Assembly (NCBI RefSeq): GCF_003352085.1
Contig: NZ_CP025804.1
Span: 4,724,205 to 4,788,204 of the forward strand
DNA: 64,000 nt
Direction: 5' to 3'
Source: Sulfitobacter sp. SK012
GTDB lineage: Bacteria; Pseudomonadota; Alphaproteobacteria; Rhodobacterales; Rhodobacteraceae
Positions 55,680 through 64,000 of the stretch are shown here, one piece after another. The notes under the pieces are model-generated. The model made no database searches, was not told the origin of the DNA, and saw nothing but the letters and a program-made list of their open reading frames with translations. Within the stretch, counting starts at the first letter, position 1; every line of letters starts with the position of its first letter. Both the position numbers and the translations under genes were made by a program.

Positions 55680-56863
55680 GACACGACCCCGCACGCGCGA
55701 CCCGCTACGCCGAAGGCATCCAGCGCGCGATCCAGTTCTTCTCGGGTCAATGCGGCGTTCATCTGGGTCCTAATCCGCGCCTGACCCCGTGGGACAACTG
55801 GGAAAAAGAAACCTGAGACATAGACGCCTTCGTCGAACAAGCGGGCGGCCATGTCCTGCGCCAATTGCGCTTCGCCTAACATGACAGGCACAATTGGATG
55901 CTCGCCCGGTAACAAATTGAAGCCCAACGCCTGCAAGCCACTGCGCCAATACCGGGTGTTCTCAAAAAGCCTCTCGCGCAGGGCATCGCCCTGCTCAACC
56001 AGTTCCAGCGCTTTGATACCCGCCATGACGATGGAGGGCGGGAGTGAATTCGAAAACAGATAGGGCCGCGCACGTTGGCGCAAAAGATCAATCACGGGCT
56101 GCGGTCCAGCAATATAACCGCCGATCGCGCCGCCCAGCGCTTTGCCCAAAGTGCCGGTAAGGATATCCACCTCAACCCCGTTGTGAGCTGGTGTACCTGC
56201 GCCCTTGGGACCCATAAAACCGGTGGCGTGGCAGTCATCGACCATAACCATCGCATCGTATTTCTTTGCCAGCGCCGTGATTTCCGGCAGCTTGGCCAAA
56301 TATCCGTCCATCGAAAACACGCCATCGGTCGCGATCATGATGAACCGCGCACCGCCCTCCCGTGCGTTCTTTAATTGGCCTTCAAGGTCGGTCATATCGC
56401 TGTTTGCGTAGCGAAAGCGTTTGGCTTTGCACAAACGAATGCCATCAATGATTGATGCATGGTTCAAGGCGTCTGAAACAATTGCATCCTCGGGCCCTAA
56501 CAGCGGCTCAAACAACCCAGCGTTGGCGTCAAAACACGCTGCAAAGAGGATGCTATCGTCCTTGCCCAGGAATGCCGCCAGCCTTTGCTCAAGTGTTCGG
56601 TGAATATCTTGGGTGCCGCAGATGAAGCGGACTGATGCCATACCGAAGCCTCTAGGATCCATCGCATCTTTTGCGGCCGCGATCAGCTCGGGATGGTCGG
56701 CAAGCCCAAGGTAGTTGTTCGCGCATAGATTTATGACCGAACGGCCTCCCACTGTGACCTCGCCACCTTGAGGGGAGGTGATGAGGCGTTCGCGTTTCAT
56801 CATGCCCTCCGCATCAATTTGAGCCAAGGTATCGGTGATATGGCTGAGATAGGCTTGTGTCAT
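55676..56863 (-). CDS. kbl: Glycine C-acetyltransferase (2-amino-3-ketobutyrate CoA ligase)
   Basis: A 395-residue PLP enzyme of the alpha-oxoamine synthase family, cleaving 2-amino-3-ketobutyrate with CoA to glycine and acetyl-CoA. Visible are [14 protein letters not shown] (residues 48-61), [29 protein letters not shown] and the PLP lysine at about 241 ([14 protein letters not shown]). It is the first gene of the kbl-tdh operon, downstream of the XRE-cupin regulator gene. Repeated CGGAATG sites lie in the 105-nt gap before it. Confidence 0.95.
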   Translation of the reverse strand: MTQAYLSHITDTLAQIDAEGMMKRERLITSPQGGEVTVGGRSVINLCANNYLGLADHPELIAAAKDAMDPRGFGMASVRFICGTQDIHRTLEQRLAAFLGKDDSILFAACFDANAGLFEPLLGPEDAIVSDALNHASIIDGIRLCKAKRFRYANSDMTDLEGQLKNAREGGARFIMIATDGVFSMDGYLAKLPEITALAKKYDAMVMVDDCHATGFMGPKGAGTPAHNGVEVDILTGTLGKALGGAIGGYIAGPQPVIDLLRQRARPYLFSNSLPPSIVMAGIKALELVEQGDALRERLFENTRYWRSGLQALGFNLLPGEHPIVPVMLGEAQLAQDMAARLFDEGVYVSGFFFPVVPRGQARIRTQMNAALTREELDRALDAFGVAGRACGVVS

Positions 56864-56902
56864 GTGAACGCTCCCTTTCGGAGAGAGCTACCATAGCTTA
56901 GG

Positions 56903-56942
56903 TGATTCCGGAATGAGAAATTTCCATCATCACGGAATGTTT
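56903..56942 (-). promoter_or_regulatory. Repeated CGGAATG/TTTCC elements upstream of kbl
   Basis: The 10-bp palindrome ATTCCGGAAT (56903-56912) overlaps the first CGGAATG (56907-56913); a second copy is at 56931-56937. Each is followed by TTTCC (56919-56923 and 56938-56942). The repeats stand in the kbl promoter region next to the XRE regulator gene and may be its operator. The role is inferred only from location. Confidence 0.35.
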
Positions 56943-56968
56943 CCACTATACGGGAAGTTCAGCAGAAA

Positions 56969-57535
56969 CTAGGCGTCCTGCACCACAAGAAACGCGCGGA
57001 CCGGGCCATCAACCGCTGCGATAGAATGCGCAACATCTGCGGCATAGCGGGCTGTATCCCCTGCCGTGACGCGGCTGGTCGCATCCGCACTGGTCACATC
57101 GACGGTGCCTTCGACGATACTGAGATGCTCGCGTGCGCCGCGCGTATGCGGTTTACTCTCAAGCTTCCCGCCTTGGGCGATCAGCAACTCATAGACCTCA
57201 TGCTTACCTGCTTCTTCTGGTGGCGACAGAATGCGGATGCGGCAACCAGACCCAAGATTGTCGATGGATGGCACATCAGCCGCGCGGAGCGTTTCAATCT
57301 GTGCCAAGCCCGATGCGCCATCAAGCAGACCTGCAAAGTCGACCTGCAAAGCTCGGGTCAAGTTCCACAGCGTCGCGATTGTTGGACTGGATTCGCCGCG
57401 CTCAATCTGACTGACCATGGAGCGGCTGACCCCAGACAGCTTTGCCACCCCATCGAGCGACAGACCTTGTGTGCGCCGTGCTTCTTTGAGCCGCGCAGGG
57501 AGTTGAGTCAGGATAGTGTCGGGATTTTCCGTCAT
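56969..57535 (-). CDS. XRE-family regulator with C-terminal cupin
   Basis: A 188-residue regulator starting MTENPDTILTQLPARLKEARR. The helix-turn-helix covers residues 10-70 (LSLDGVAKLSGVSRSMVSQIERGESSPTIATLWNL). A cupin domain covers about 110-185 (KPHTRGAREHLSIVEGTVDVTS). This layout is typical of small-molecule-responsive repressors of amino-acid and polyamine genes. It is upstream of kbl-tdh on the same strand and nearly divergent from the thiolase gene, so either could be its target. No strong ribosome site is visible, so the start could shift. Confidence 0.82.
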   Translation of the reverse strand: MTENPDTILTQLPARLKEARRTQGLSLDGVAKLSGVSRSMVSQIERGESSPTIATLWNLTRALQVDFAGLLDGASGLAQIETLRAADVPSIDNLGSGCRIRILSPPEEAGKHEVYELLIAQGGKLESKPHTRGAREHLSIVEGTVDVTSADATSRVTAGDTARYAADVAHSIAAVDGPVRAFLVVQDA

Positions 57536-57644
57536 ACCGGATATGTGCCGTTTGGTATTGGCTACGTCAAGGTTACGACACGTTGCTGCTGACAAACCCG
57601 CCCGAGAGCGACATAGTTCTGTGAAACATAGAATGGAAAATATC

Positions 57645-58826
57645 ATGACCCAAGAGATCGTCATCCTCAGCGGCGCGCGTACTGCCATCGGCACCTTTGG
57701 CGGCGCTTTGGCAGGCACGACACCAACGGCGCTCGGCGCAACCGTAGCCAAAGCAGCGCTCAGCCGCGCCGACGTCGATCCGGCCCAGATCGGTCATGTG
57801 GTTTTCGGCCATGTCATTAATACTGAGCCACGCGACATGTATCTGTCCCGTGTTGCTGCGATGGATGCCGGGATTCCGGAAACGGTGCCTGCAATGAACG
57901 TGAACCGCCTTTGTGGGTCGGGGGTGCAGGCGATTGTCTCGGCGATGCAATCATTGATGCTGGGTGATGCTTCCTTTGCCCTTGCAGGCGGTGCGGAAAA
58001 TATGAGCCGATCGCCGTTCATTCTTCCCGCTGCCCGCTGGGGTCAGAAGATGGGCGATGTCAAGACGATGGACATGATGCTAGGCGCGCTGAACTGCCCA
58101 TTCGGAACGGGACATATGGGCGTGACCGCTGAGAACGTAGCGGATGAACATGACATTAGCCGCGCGGACCAGGATGCTTTTGCACTGCAAAGCCAAGAAC
58201 GCGCCGCGGCTGCTATCCAAGCCGGGCATTTCACAGATCAAATCGTTCCAATTGAGGTGCGCAAAGGACGCGATACCGTAGCCTTTGAAGTTGATGAGCA
58301 CCCTAAGGCAACAACGCTCGACGTTCTGGGGGGCCTGCGCCCTGTCTTTCGCAAGGAGGGCCGCGTGACAGCCGGAAACGCCAGCGGCATTAATGATGGC
58401 GCTGCTGCACTTGTTTTGGCGACGGCAGAGGCGGCCCATGCATCGGGGCTGAGGCCGCGTGCACGTATCCTAGGGTATGCCCATGCAGGGGTACGCCCCG
58501 AGGTCATGGGAATTGGTCCTGTGCCAGCAGTGAAACAGCTGCTGGAAAAGACCGGGCTGAGCATTGCAGATTTCGACGTGATCGAGAGCAATGAGGCATT
58601 TGCCAGCCAAGCTTTGGCTGTCAGCAAAGAGCTTGCCCTTGATCCTGCGCGGGTCAATCCGAATGGAGGCGCTATCGCGCTTGGACACCCCGTTGGGGCA
58701 ACAGGCGCGATCATCACCATAAAGGCGCTTTGTGAATTGGAGCGGATTGGAGGACGTCGCGGGTTGATCACGATGTGCATCGGCGGTGGTCAGGGCATTG
58801 CCTTGGCGATCGAGTTGATTGGGTAG
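57645..58826 (+). CDS. Acetyl-CoA C-acyltransferase (thiolase)
   Basis: A 393-residue thiolase. The acyl-carrying Cys is at 90 (VNRLCGSGVQAI), the catalytic His lies in NGGAIALGHPVGATGA and the second Cys in TMCIGGGQG near the C-terminus. The start at 57645 is preferred, but a second ATG 12 nt upstream is open. The family condenses or cleaves acyl-CoAs (acetoacetyl-CoA synthesis or beta-ketoacyl-CoA cleavage); the chain-length range cannot be judged. The XRE regulator is divergent and may control it. Confidence 0.92.
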   Translation: MTQEIVILSGARTAIGTFGGALAGTTPTALGATVAKAALSRADVDPAQIGHVVFGHVINTEPRDMYLSRVAAMDAGIPETVPAMNVNRLCGSGVQAIVSAMQSLMLGDASFALAGGAENMSRSPFILPAARWGQKMGDVKTMDMMLGALNCPFGTGHMGVTAENVADEHDISRADQDAFALQSQERAAAAIQAGHFTDQIVPIEVRKGRDTVAFEVDEHPKATTLDVLGGLRPVFRKEGRVTAGNASGINDGAAALVLATAEAAHASGLRPRARILGYAHAGVRPEVMGIGPVPAVKQLLEKTGLSIADFDVIESNEAFASQALAVSKELALDPARVNPNGGAIALGHPVGATGAIITIKALCELERIGGRRGLITMCIGGGQGIALAIELIG

Positions 58827-58922
58827 TTTACCGCGGCCTTCTTGCTGCAAAATCAATACGAAACCTTGGGGGTTTTATACCCCCAAGGCCCACACAACAG
58901 TCATGTCAAAAACTGAATGAAG

Positions 58923-60455
58923 TCAGCCCAGCGCGGTGAAAATTGCATTGGCCCCTAAGGCGATTGCTGCACCGGAGATCGCAGCTGCAGCGATCCAGCG
59001 TTTAAAGCCGCGCTTTGGTTCGGGTGTCACATTTTGCTGACGAATAAGCGCGTCTTCGACCAACGCAGGCAAACGTGGGCCAAAGCGCGCCAACACGCGG
59101 GCGGTCGCGGTGAGGTCAGAGAGAACGGCGCGAGGGCCGATCGATTTGGTGATATAATCCGTCACCACGGGGCTCGCGACTTGCCAGATGTTCATGTTTG
59201 GGTTCAAGGACCGTGCCACCCCTTCGACCACAACCATCGTGCGCTGTAACAAGATCAACTCTGTGCGGGTTTCCATGCCGAAACGTTCGGTCACTTCAAA
59301 CAGGTAGCTAAGCAGCCTAGCCATCGAGATGTGCGATGCATCCATGCCAAAGATCGGCTCGCCGACGGCGCGCAACGCGCGGGCGAATTCATCCACGTCC
59401 TTATCGGCGGGGACATATCCCGCCTCAAAATGCACTTTAGCGACGCGTTTGTAATCTTTACGGATGAACCCATAAAGGATCTCGGCGTAGACTCGTCGGG
59501 TGTACTCATCGATGTGACCCATGATGCCAAAATCATACGCAATGATGTCGCCATTTGGGGCGACCTTGAGGTTGCCTTGGTGCATATCGCCGTGGAAATA
59601 TCCGTCGCGCAGAGCATGCTGTAGGAAAAGTTGCAGGATCCGTTCGGACAGCTCAACGCGGTCATGACCCGCAGCATCAATCGCCGCATTGTCACCCATT
59701 GGCACGCCATCGGCCCATTCCAGCGTCATCACACGGCGGGCGGAATGTTCCCACTTGATGGCAGGCAGTTGGAAGCCGGGGTCGTCTTTGGTGTTGGCGG
59801 CATATTCAGACGCGGCAGAGGATTCCAGCCGAAGGTCAAGCTCCCCCCTGACAACACCATCAAAATGCTCAATCACTTCCATCGGGCGCAGGCGTCGCGA
59901 GCCCGGCGAGAAAAGCTCAACCATGCGCGCGCAGAGATAAAAGGCATCAACATCCTTGCGAAATGCCTTTTCGATACCCGGGCGCAGAACTTTGACAGCG
60001 ACCTCTTCGCCATTGCTGACCATTCGCGCCTTGTGAACCTGTGCGATAGATGCGGCGGCGACGGAATCGCTGAATTCAGAGAACATCGCGTCCAGCGGCA
60101 TACCGAGCTCTTTTTCCACTTCAGCCTTGGCGACGTCGGTTGGGAAGGGCGGTAATTTGTCTTGGAGCACCCGCAATTGGACGGCAAGTTCATCACCAAC
60201 AACATCAGGGCGGGTCGACAGCACTTGGCCAAATTTGATGTAGGCTGGACCCAGAGCCGTGAGCGCACGGGTGGCGGGGGGCATGGACGGATCGCCCTTG
60301 TAGCCGAGAAACTTGAACGGCAGGCCCAGCGCCCGCGCGACAAAGCGCAGGGCCGGCGTTGCATCGAATGCGTCGAGCACGACGTTCATGGCACCCGTGC
60401 GTTCAAACGTGGCGCCAGTGCGGATAAGTCGCCAAATGTTGTGAGGGCCGCGCAC
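58923..60455 (-). CDS. ubiB: Ubiquinone biosynthesis protein UbiB (ABC1/ADCK kinase-like)
   Basis: A 510-residue atypical kinase/ATPase needed for coenzyme Q synthesis. Family motifs are LGPAYIKFGQVLSTRPD, PAASIAQVHKA (Ala-rich replacement of the glycine loop), VKVLRPGIEKAF and YFHGDMHQGNLKV with DFGIMGH (catalytic-loop and metal-binding residues). Two hydrophobic segments near residues 490-510 anchor it to the membrane. It starts 1 nt after the ubiE stop, so both ubiquinone genes form one operon. Confidence 0.95.
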   Translation of the reverse strand: MRGPHNIWRLIRTGATFERTGAMNVVLDAFDATPALRFVARALGLPFKFLGYKGDPSMPPATRALTALGPAYIKFGQVLSTRPDVVGDELAVQLRVLQDKLPPFPTDVAKAEVEKELGMPLDAMFSEFSDSVAAASIAQVHKARMVSNGEEVAVKVLRPGIEKAFRKDVDAFYLCARMVELFSPGSRRLRPMEVIEHFDGVVRGELDLRLESSAASEYAANTKDDPGFQLPAIKWEHSARRVMTLEWADGVPMGDNAAIDAAGHDRVELSERILQLFLQHALRDGYFHGDMHQGNLKVAPNGDIIAYDFGIMGHIDEYTRRVYAEILYGFIRKDYKRVAKVHFEAGYVPADKDVDEFARALRAVGEPIFGMDASHISMARLLSYLFEVTERFGMETRTELILLQRTMVVVEGVARSLNPNMNIWQVASPVVTDYITKSIGPRAVLSDLTATARVLARFGPRLPALVEDALIRQQNVTPEPKRGFKRWIAAAAISGAAIALGANAIFTALG

Positions 60456-60456
60456 G

Positions 60457-61200
60457 CTAGATCTTCCAGCCGGAGTGGAGCGCTGCGACGCCCATCGTCA
60501 GATTGCGGTACTTGGCGTTATCAAATCCAGCCTCCCGCACCATCCCAAGGAACGTTTCCTGATCGGGAAAGTTACGAATCGATTCGACCAGATACTGATA
60601 ACTGTCGCGGTCATTGGCGATCATCTGACCCATCCGTGGAATTACGTTAAAGCTGTAAAGATCATACGCTTTTTGCATCCCAGCGTTTGGGAGCTGACTG
60701 AATTCAAGCACCATAAGGCGGCCACCGGGGCGCAAAACGCGGTAAGCTTCGTTCAGCGCTTCTTGGGGGCGTGTGACGTTACGAATGCCAAAGCTGATTG
60801 TGTAAACGTCAAAGCTGTTATCCTCGAAAGGCAGCGCCATTGCGTCACCAACGATCCAGTCAAGACTGCCTTCAAGCTGCGCGGCCTCGGCGCGTTTGCG
60901 GCCTTCGATCAACATGGATTCGGTCAAATCCAACACAGTGGCATGGCCCGATCCGGCGCGTTTGAGGAATTTGAACGACACATCGCCAGTGCCGCCTGCG
61001 ACATCCAGAAGCTTTTGCCCAGCACGCGGGGCCAGCCAATCCATCATCGCTTCTTTCCAGACGCGGTGGATGCCCATGCTCATAACATCGTTCATGATGT
61101 CATATTTATTGGCCACGTCGGTAAAGAGATTGCGGACTTTGCCTGCTTTCTCCCCTTCCGGGATTGTCTGCGCGCCGAAATGGGTTGTCTTGTCGGTCAT
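60457..61200 (-). CDS. ubiE: Ubiquinone/menaquinone biosynthesis C-methyltransferase
   Basis: A 247-residue SAM-dependent methyltransferase of ubiquinone synthesis. The chosen start [22 protein letters not shown] matches the family. [21 protein letters not shown] N-terminal motif, [19 protein letters not shown] (SAM-binding) and [11 protein letters not shown] with NVIPRMGQ are present. The first gene of the ubiE-ubiB operon, divergent from mutM across 98 nt. Confidence 0.95.
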   Translation of the reverse strand: MTDKTTHFGAQTIPEGEKAGKVRNLFTDVANKYDIMNDVMSMGIHRVWKEAMMDWLAPRAGQKLLDVAGGTGDVSFKFLKRAGSGHATVLDLTESMLIEGRKRAEAAQLEGSLDWIVGDAMALPFEDNSFDVYTISFGIRNVTRPQEALNEAYRVLRPGGRLMVLEFSQLPNAGMQKAYDLYSFNVIPRMGQMIANDRDSYQYLVESIRNFPDQETFLGMVREAGFDNAKYRNLTMGVAALHSGWKI

Positions 61201-61298
61201 GTCCGATTTCCGGATATTGTTGAGCATAAGGTTGCCATAGCGGGGATATAGCCTCAGATAGCCAGATACAAACCGCCATTTGACGCAGGACACAGACA

Positions 61299-62150
61299 TT
61301 GCCCGAACTGCCCGAAGTTGAAACCGTTCGCCGAGGCCTTGCGCCCGTCATGGAAGGCGTTGTGATTGAGCGGGCGGACGTCAATCGCCCCGATCTGCGA
61401 TGGCCCTTTCCAACGAACATGGCAGAGCGCCTGTCGGGACAAAAGGTCGAGCTTTTGCGGCGCCGCTCCAAGTATCTTTTGGCGGATTTAAGCAGTGGCG
61501 AGACGCTGCTGGTGCATTTGGGTATGTCCGGTCGAATGCTAGTGTCTGGCGATCCACTGGGACGTTTTGTGCATGAACACCCCCCAGCGGAAAAGCATGA
61601 CCATGTTGTTTTTCACATGCAAAACGGTACGCGGATTACATTTAACGACCCACGCCGTTTTGGCGCGATGGACTTGATGGCAACGGAGGCAGGTGCAACC
61701 CATAAGCTTCTGGCGGTTTTGGGACCGGAGCCATTGGGCAATGATTTTCATGAAAAGCACCTGATCGACGCGCTCAAGGGGCGCAATATGCCAATCAAAT
61801 CGGCCCTGCTGGATCAGCGAATCGTCGCGGGATTGGGCAACATCTACGTTTGCGAGGCGCTGTTTCGAGCGGGGATCAGCCCAGCGCGCAAGGCTGGGCA
61901 AATTTCTGCGCAGCGGATTGGGGCGTTGGTGCCGATCATCCGCGACGTCCTATCAGCGGCGATCGAGGCGGGCGGCTCTTCGTTACGAGATTTTCGCCAA
62001 GCAGATGGAGAACTTGGGTATTTTCAGCACTCTTTTGATGTCTACGGACGCGAAAACGAACCCTGCAGAACCGTGGGTTGTACTGCGCATATCAGTCGCA
62101 TGGTACAATCAGGCCGCTCCTCTTTCTACTGTGCGTCATGTCAAAGATAG
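61299..62150 (+). CDS. mutM: Formamidopyrimidine-DNA glycosylase
   Basis: A 283-residue base-excision repair enzyme for 8-oxoguanine. It begins at TTG (61299), which places the essential catalytic Pro as residue 2 ([13 protein letters not shown]) with Glu3; AGGA lies 8 nt upstream. RSKYLLADL holds the conserved Lys, and MSGR and [14 protein letters not shown] are family motifs. The C-terminal zinc finger has four cysteines (CRTVGC...CASCQR). It is divergent from ubiE and is followed by the enoyl-CoA hydratase gene after 64 nt. Confidence 0.95.
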   Translation: MPELPEVETVRRGLAPVMEGVVIERADVNRPDLRWPFPTNMAERLSGQKVELLRRRSKYLLADLSSGETLLVHLGMSGRMLVSGDPLGRFVHEHPPAEKHDHVVFHMQNGTRITFNDPRRFGAMDLMATEAGATHKLLAVLGPEPLGNDFHEKHLIDALKGRNMPIKSALLDQRIVAGLGNIYVCEALFRAGISPARKAGQISAQRIGALVPIIRDVLSAAIEAGGSSLRDFRQADGELGYFQHSFDVYGRENEPCRTVGCTAHISRMVQSGRSSFYCASCQR

Positions 62151-62214
62151 CTTGAACAGCAGCGAGCCCGTGATAGTTACGGTCGTCTGAGCGCAACAAT
62201 CGAAGGCTTTGCAT

Positions 62215-62991
62215 ATGGCTTATGAAACGATCATCGTAAATGTGGACAGCCATGTGGCACTGATCACGCTGAACCGGCCTGACGCGCTGAATGCGCTCAA
62301 CGATCAGTTGATGAAGGAGCTAGCAAGCGCGCTGAAATCAGCACAGGAAAACGATAAAGTACGTTGCATTGTCATCACCGGATCGGAAAAGGCATTTGCT
62401 GCCGGGGCCGATATCGCAATGATGCGCGACAAGACATTTGTAGAAGCATTTAGCGGCGATCTGTTCACACCTGAGACGGAACAAATCATGCGGGTGCGCA
62501 AGCCAATCATCGCGGCCGTTTCTGGATATGCGTTGGGCGGTGGATGCGAATTGGCGATGATGTGTGATTTTATCATCTGCTCTGAGACAGCTAAATTTGG
62601 CCAGCCCGAGATTAACCTTGGCGTGGTGGCCGGCATTGGTGGAACCCAGCGTTTGACGCGGATCGTGGGTAAATCCAAGGCAATGGACATGAACTTGACT
62701 GGCCGCTTTATGGATTCCGCCGAAGCGGAACGCTCAGGCCTTGCCTCGCGCGTGGTACCCGTCAAAAAACTGATGGAAGAGGCGATGGGTGCGGCACATA
62801 AGATTGCTGAGAAATCGATGATCTCGGTGATGGTGGTTAAGGAATCTGTGAACCGCGCCTATGAAGTACCTCTGCGCGAGGGGCTATTGTTTGAGCGGCG
62901 GATGTTCCACTCGCTCTTTGCTACCGAGGATCAGTCCGAGGGCATGTCTGCCTTCCTCGAAAAGCGCGAAGCGCAGTTTCGGGACAAATAA
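62215..62991 (+). CDS. Enoyl-CoA hydratase
   Basis: A 258-residue crotonase-fold enzyme starting [10 protein letters not shown]. The catalytic glutamates lie in [11 protein letters not shown] (Glu near 112) and [20 protein letters not shown] (Glu near 132). [15 protein letters not shown] holds the oxyanion-hole loop. It hydrates enoyl-CoA in beta-oxidation. An ATG at 62215 is used with AAGG 8 nt upstream. The mutM-enoyl-CoA hydratase-rpsT order is typical of Rhodobacterales. Confidence 0.93.
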   Translation: MAYETIIVNVDSHVALITLNRPDALNALNDQLMKELASALKSAQENDKVRCIVITGSEKAFAAGADIAMMRDKTFVEAFSGDLFTPETEQIMRVRKPIIAAVSGYALGGGCELAMMCDFIICSETAKFGQPEINLGVVAGIGGTQRLTRIVGKSKAMDMNLTGRFMDSAEAERSGLASRVVPVKKLMEEAMGAAHKIAEKSMISVMVVKESVNRAYEVPLREGLLFERRMFHSLFATEDQSEGMSAFLEKREAQFRDK

Positions 62992-63024
62992 TCTGCCAAT
63001 GAAACAGCTGGGCGGGGAGGTAAG

Positions 63025-63093
63025 ATGCAGATTCTGGCCCGGCACCGCGACCTCAGCGGCGCGATGCACCTCCTAGGCTTTACAACCAACTGA
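63025..63093 (+). CDS. Possible 22-codon peptide frame
   Basis: ATG at 63025 follows the strong GGGGAGG by 4 nt and opens a 22-codon frame ending in TGA. It lies between the hydratase and rpsT. It could be a small protein, a translation-coupling leader, or chance; composition gives no help. Confidence 0.2.
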   Translation: MQILARHRDLSGAMHLLGFTTN

Positions 63094-63231
63094 AAATGCG
63101 GCTATAGCCCGCTTCAATACATGCGCGTGCAGCCCGCTCTGGCTAGAATCACCTGTCGGCAATAGTCCGCAGTAGGCTTGGCGTTGCGCTAATATATAGA
63201 CACACAACCAAGACACGAAGGTAGAATTCTC

Positions 63232-63495
63232 ATGGCAAACACACCACAGGCGAAAAAACGGGCCCGTCAAAACGAAAAACGTTTTGCTATCAACAAGGCA
63301 CGCCGTTCGCGCATCCGTACATACCTGCGCAATGTTGAAGAGGCGATCGCCTCTGGTGACAAAGACGCAGCTGCTGCTGCGCTGCTCGCGGCTCAGCCCG
63401 AACTGATGCGAGGTGTCACAAAAGGCGTCTTCCACAAGAATACAGCGTCGCGGAAAATGTCGCGCCTGTCTTCACGGGTTAAATCGCTCGGTTAA
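63232..63495 (+). CDS. rpsT: 30S ribosomal protein S20
   Basis: An 87-residue ribosomal protein with the S20 pattern: basic N-terminus ([17 protein letters not shown]), [29 protein letters not shown] and VKSLG. It binds 16S rRNA and forms helical bundles. A strong terminator follows, so it is its own transcript. In Rhodobacterales dnaA usually comes next. Confidence 0.97.
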   Translation: MANTPQAKKRARQNEKRFAINKARRSRIRTYLRNVEEAIASGDKDAAAAALLAAQPELMRGVTKGVFHKNTASRKMSRLSSRVKSLG

Positions 63496-63519
63496 TCCGG
63501 CTAACAGACTGATATTCAA

Positions 63520-63545
63520 GGCACCGCTCCGGCGGTGCCTTTTTT
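63520..63545 (+). terminator. Rho-independent terminator of rpsT
   Basis: GGCACCGC (63520-63527) pairs with GCGGTGCC (63532-63539) across a TCCG loop and is followed by six T residues. It lies 25 nt after the rpsT stop. Confidence 0.92.
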
Positions 63546-64000
63546 GTTCGTGTGACATACTTGCAGAGCTTCATAGATTCTTTTCGCGCAATCACCGAGT
63601 CAACAATGAAGATATGTTGAAACCAACATCAAACGCTTGTTACCAAGTCCATGCGATTCACGTCGCTGGGGGGACAGGCTTTGGGGCAGGGCGGTATGTG
63701 CTAGCATATCAACTCTGAACTCAAAGGCTCGGACGAAGGCCTATCTAAAGGGCTACCGTCCGCATTGCGGATGCTGCTGCCGGCACATTTGCCCTGTCGA
63801 ATTAGTCGAACGGTGGTGTTCGGTATGGTCTGGGCTTTCTTCTGCCAGAGGCAACCAACGCCATCATTCAAATATGTCCAAAGGACGATTGGCCTGTTTC
63901 CTGTGGGAATCGGAACGGCTGAGTATTGTCTGGAGGTTAACGGTTGGGGTTGTGCCGGAGTTTGTCGGGCAGCATGTAAAATGAAGGCGGTAATTGACGA
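63546..64000. other. Non-coding tail of window, probably upstream of dnaA
   Basis: About 455 bases follow the rpsT terminator without a frame of plausible composition, ribosome site or family resemblance. No DnaA box (TTATNCACA or its complement) and no obvious AT-rich unwinding element was found by eye. The conserved dnaA N-terminus is absent, so that gene, if present, starts beyond the window. Confidence 0.5.

Noticed and set aside
63637-63984. 115-codon frame near the window end
   Set aside because: Composition is Cys- and Trp-rich with no ribosome site and no family resemblance.

Overview
The window looks like near-origin chromosome of a marine alphaproteobacterium of the Rhodobacterales (Roseobacter group). 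This is inferred from gene content: two polyamine-type ABC transporters, Hint_2-domain proteins, an IalB-family protein, and the run ubiB-ubiE / mutM-enoyl-CoA hydratase-rpsT, which in this group usually sits beside dnaA. No genus is claimed. No rRNA, tRNA, CRISPR array, insertion sequence or phage gene was seen.

Layout. 1-11955: two polyamine-type ABC uptake operons around a GntR regulator and a class III aminotransferase. 12004-19195: lytic transglycosylase, WYL regulator and GST pair, RNase R, and a small operon ending the dapE transcript. 19467-22145: two Hint_2 proteins in tandem. 22152-31043: housekeeping and small genes (dapD, LOG-type protein, rlmN, IalB, asparaginase, serB) plus a secreted serralysin-like RTX protease. 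31326-50090: an alginate-type exopolysaccharide cluster (algE, F, I, J, X; alg44, alg8, algA; algD) with its own hybrid kinase, a periplasmic molybdopterin-fold protein, a LuxR-type response regulator and a 901-residue RTX protein. 50426-54428: serC-serA, a phosphatase and a membrane protein. 54636-58826: threonine catabolism (tdh, kbl), an XRE-cupin regulator and a thiolase. 58923-63495: ubiB, ubiE, mutM, an enoyl-CoA hydratase and rpsT. The last 455 bases show no convincing gene.

The main finding is the alginate-type cluster. Four transcription units carry the genes: algE-F-I-J-X, the sensor pair, alg44-alg8-algA, and algD-RTX. Each has the same 16-bp inverted repeat, CTATNCTTTGGNATAG, 80-120 nt upstream of its first start codon. 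That pattern points to one regulon, probably controlled by the phosphorelay encoded inside the cluster. Compared with the Pseudomonas operon, algG, algK and algL are missing, and the Alg44 N-terminal region lacks recognisable c-di-GMP-binding motifs. The polymer may therefore be O-acetylated polymannuronate, made under two-component rather than c-di-GMP control. The cluster lies between serB and serC-serA, which suggests insertion at that point.
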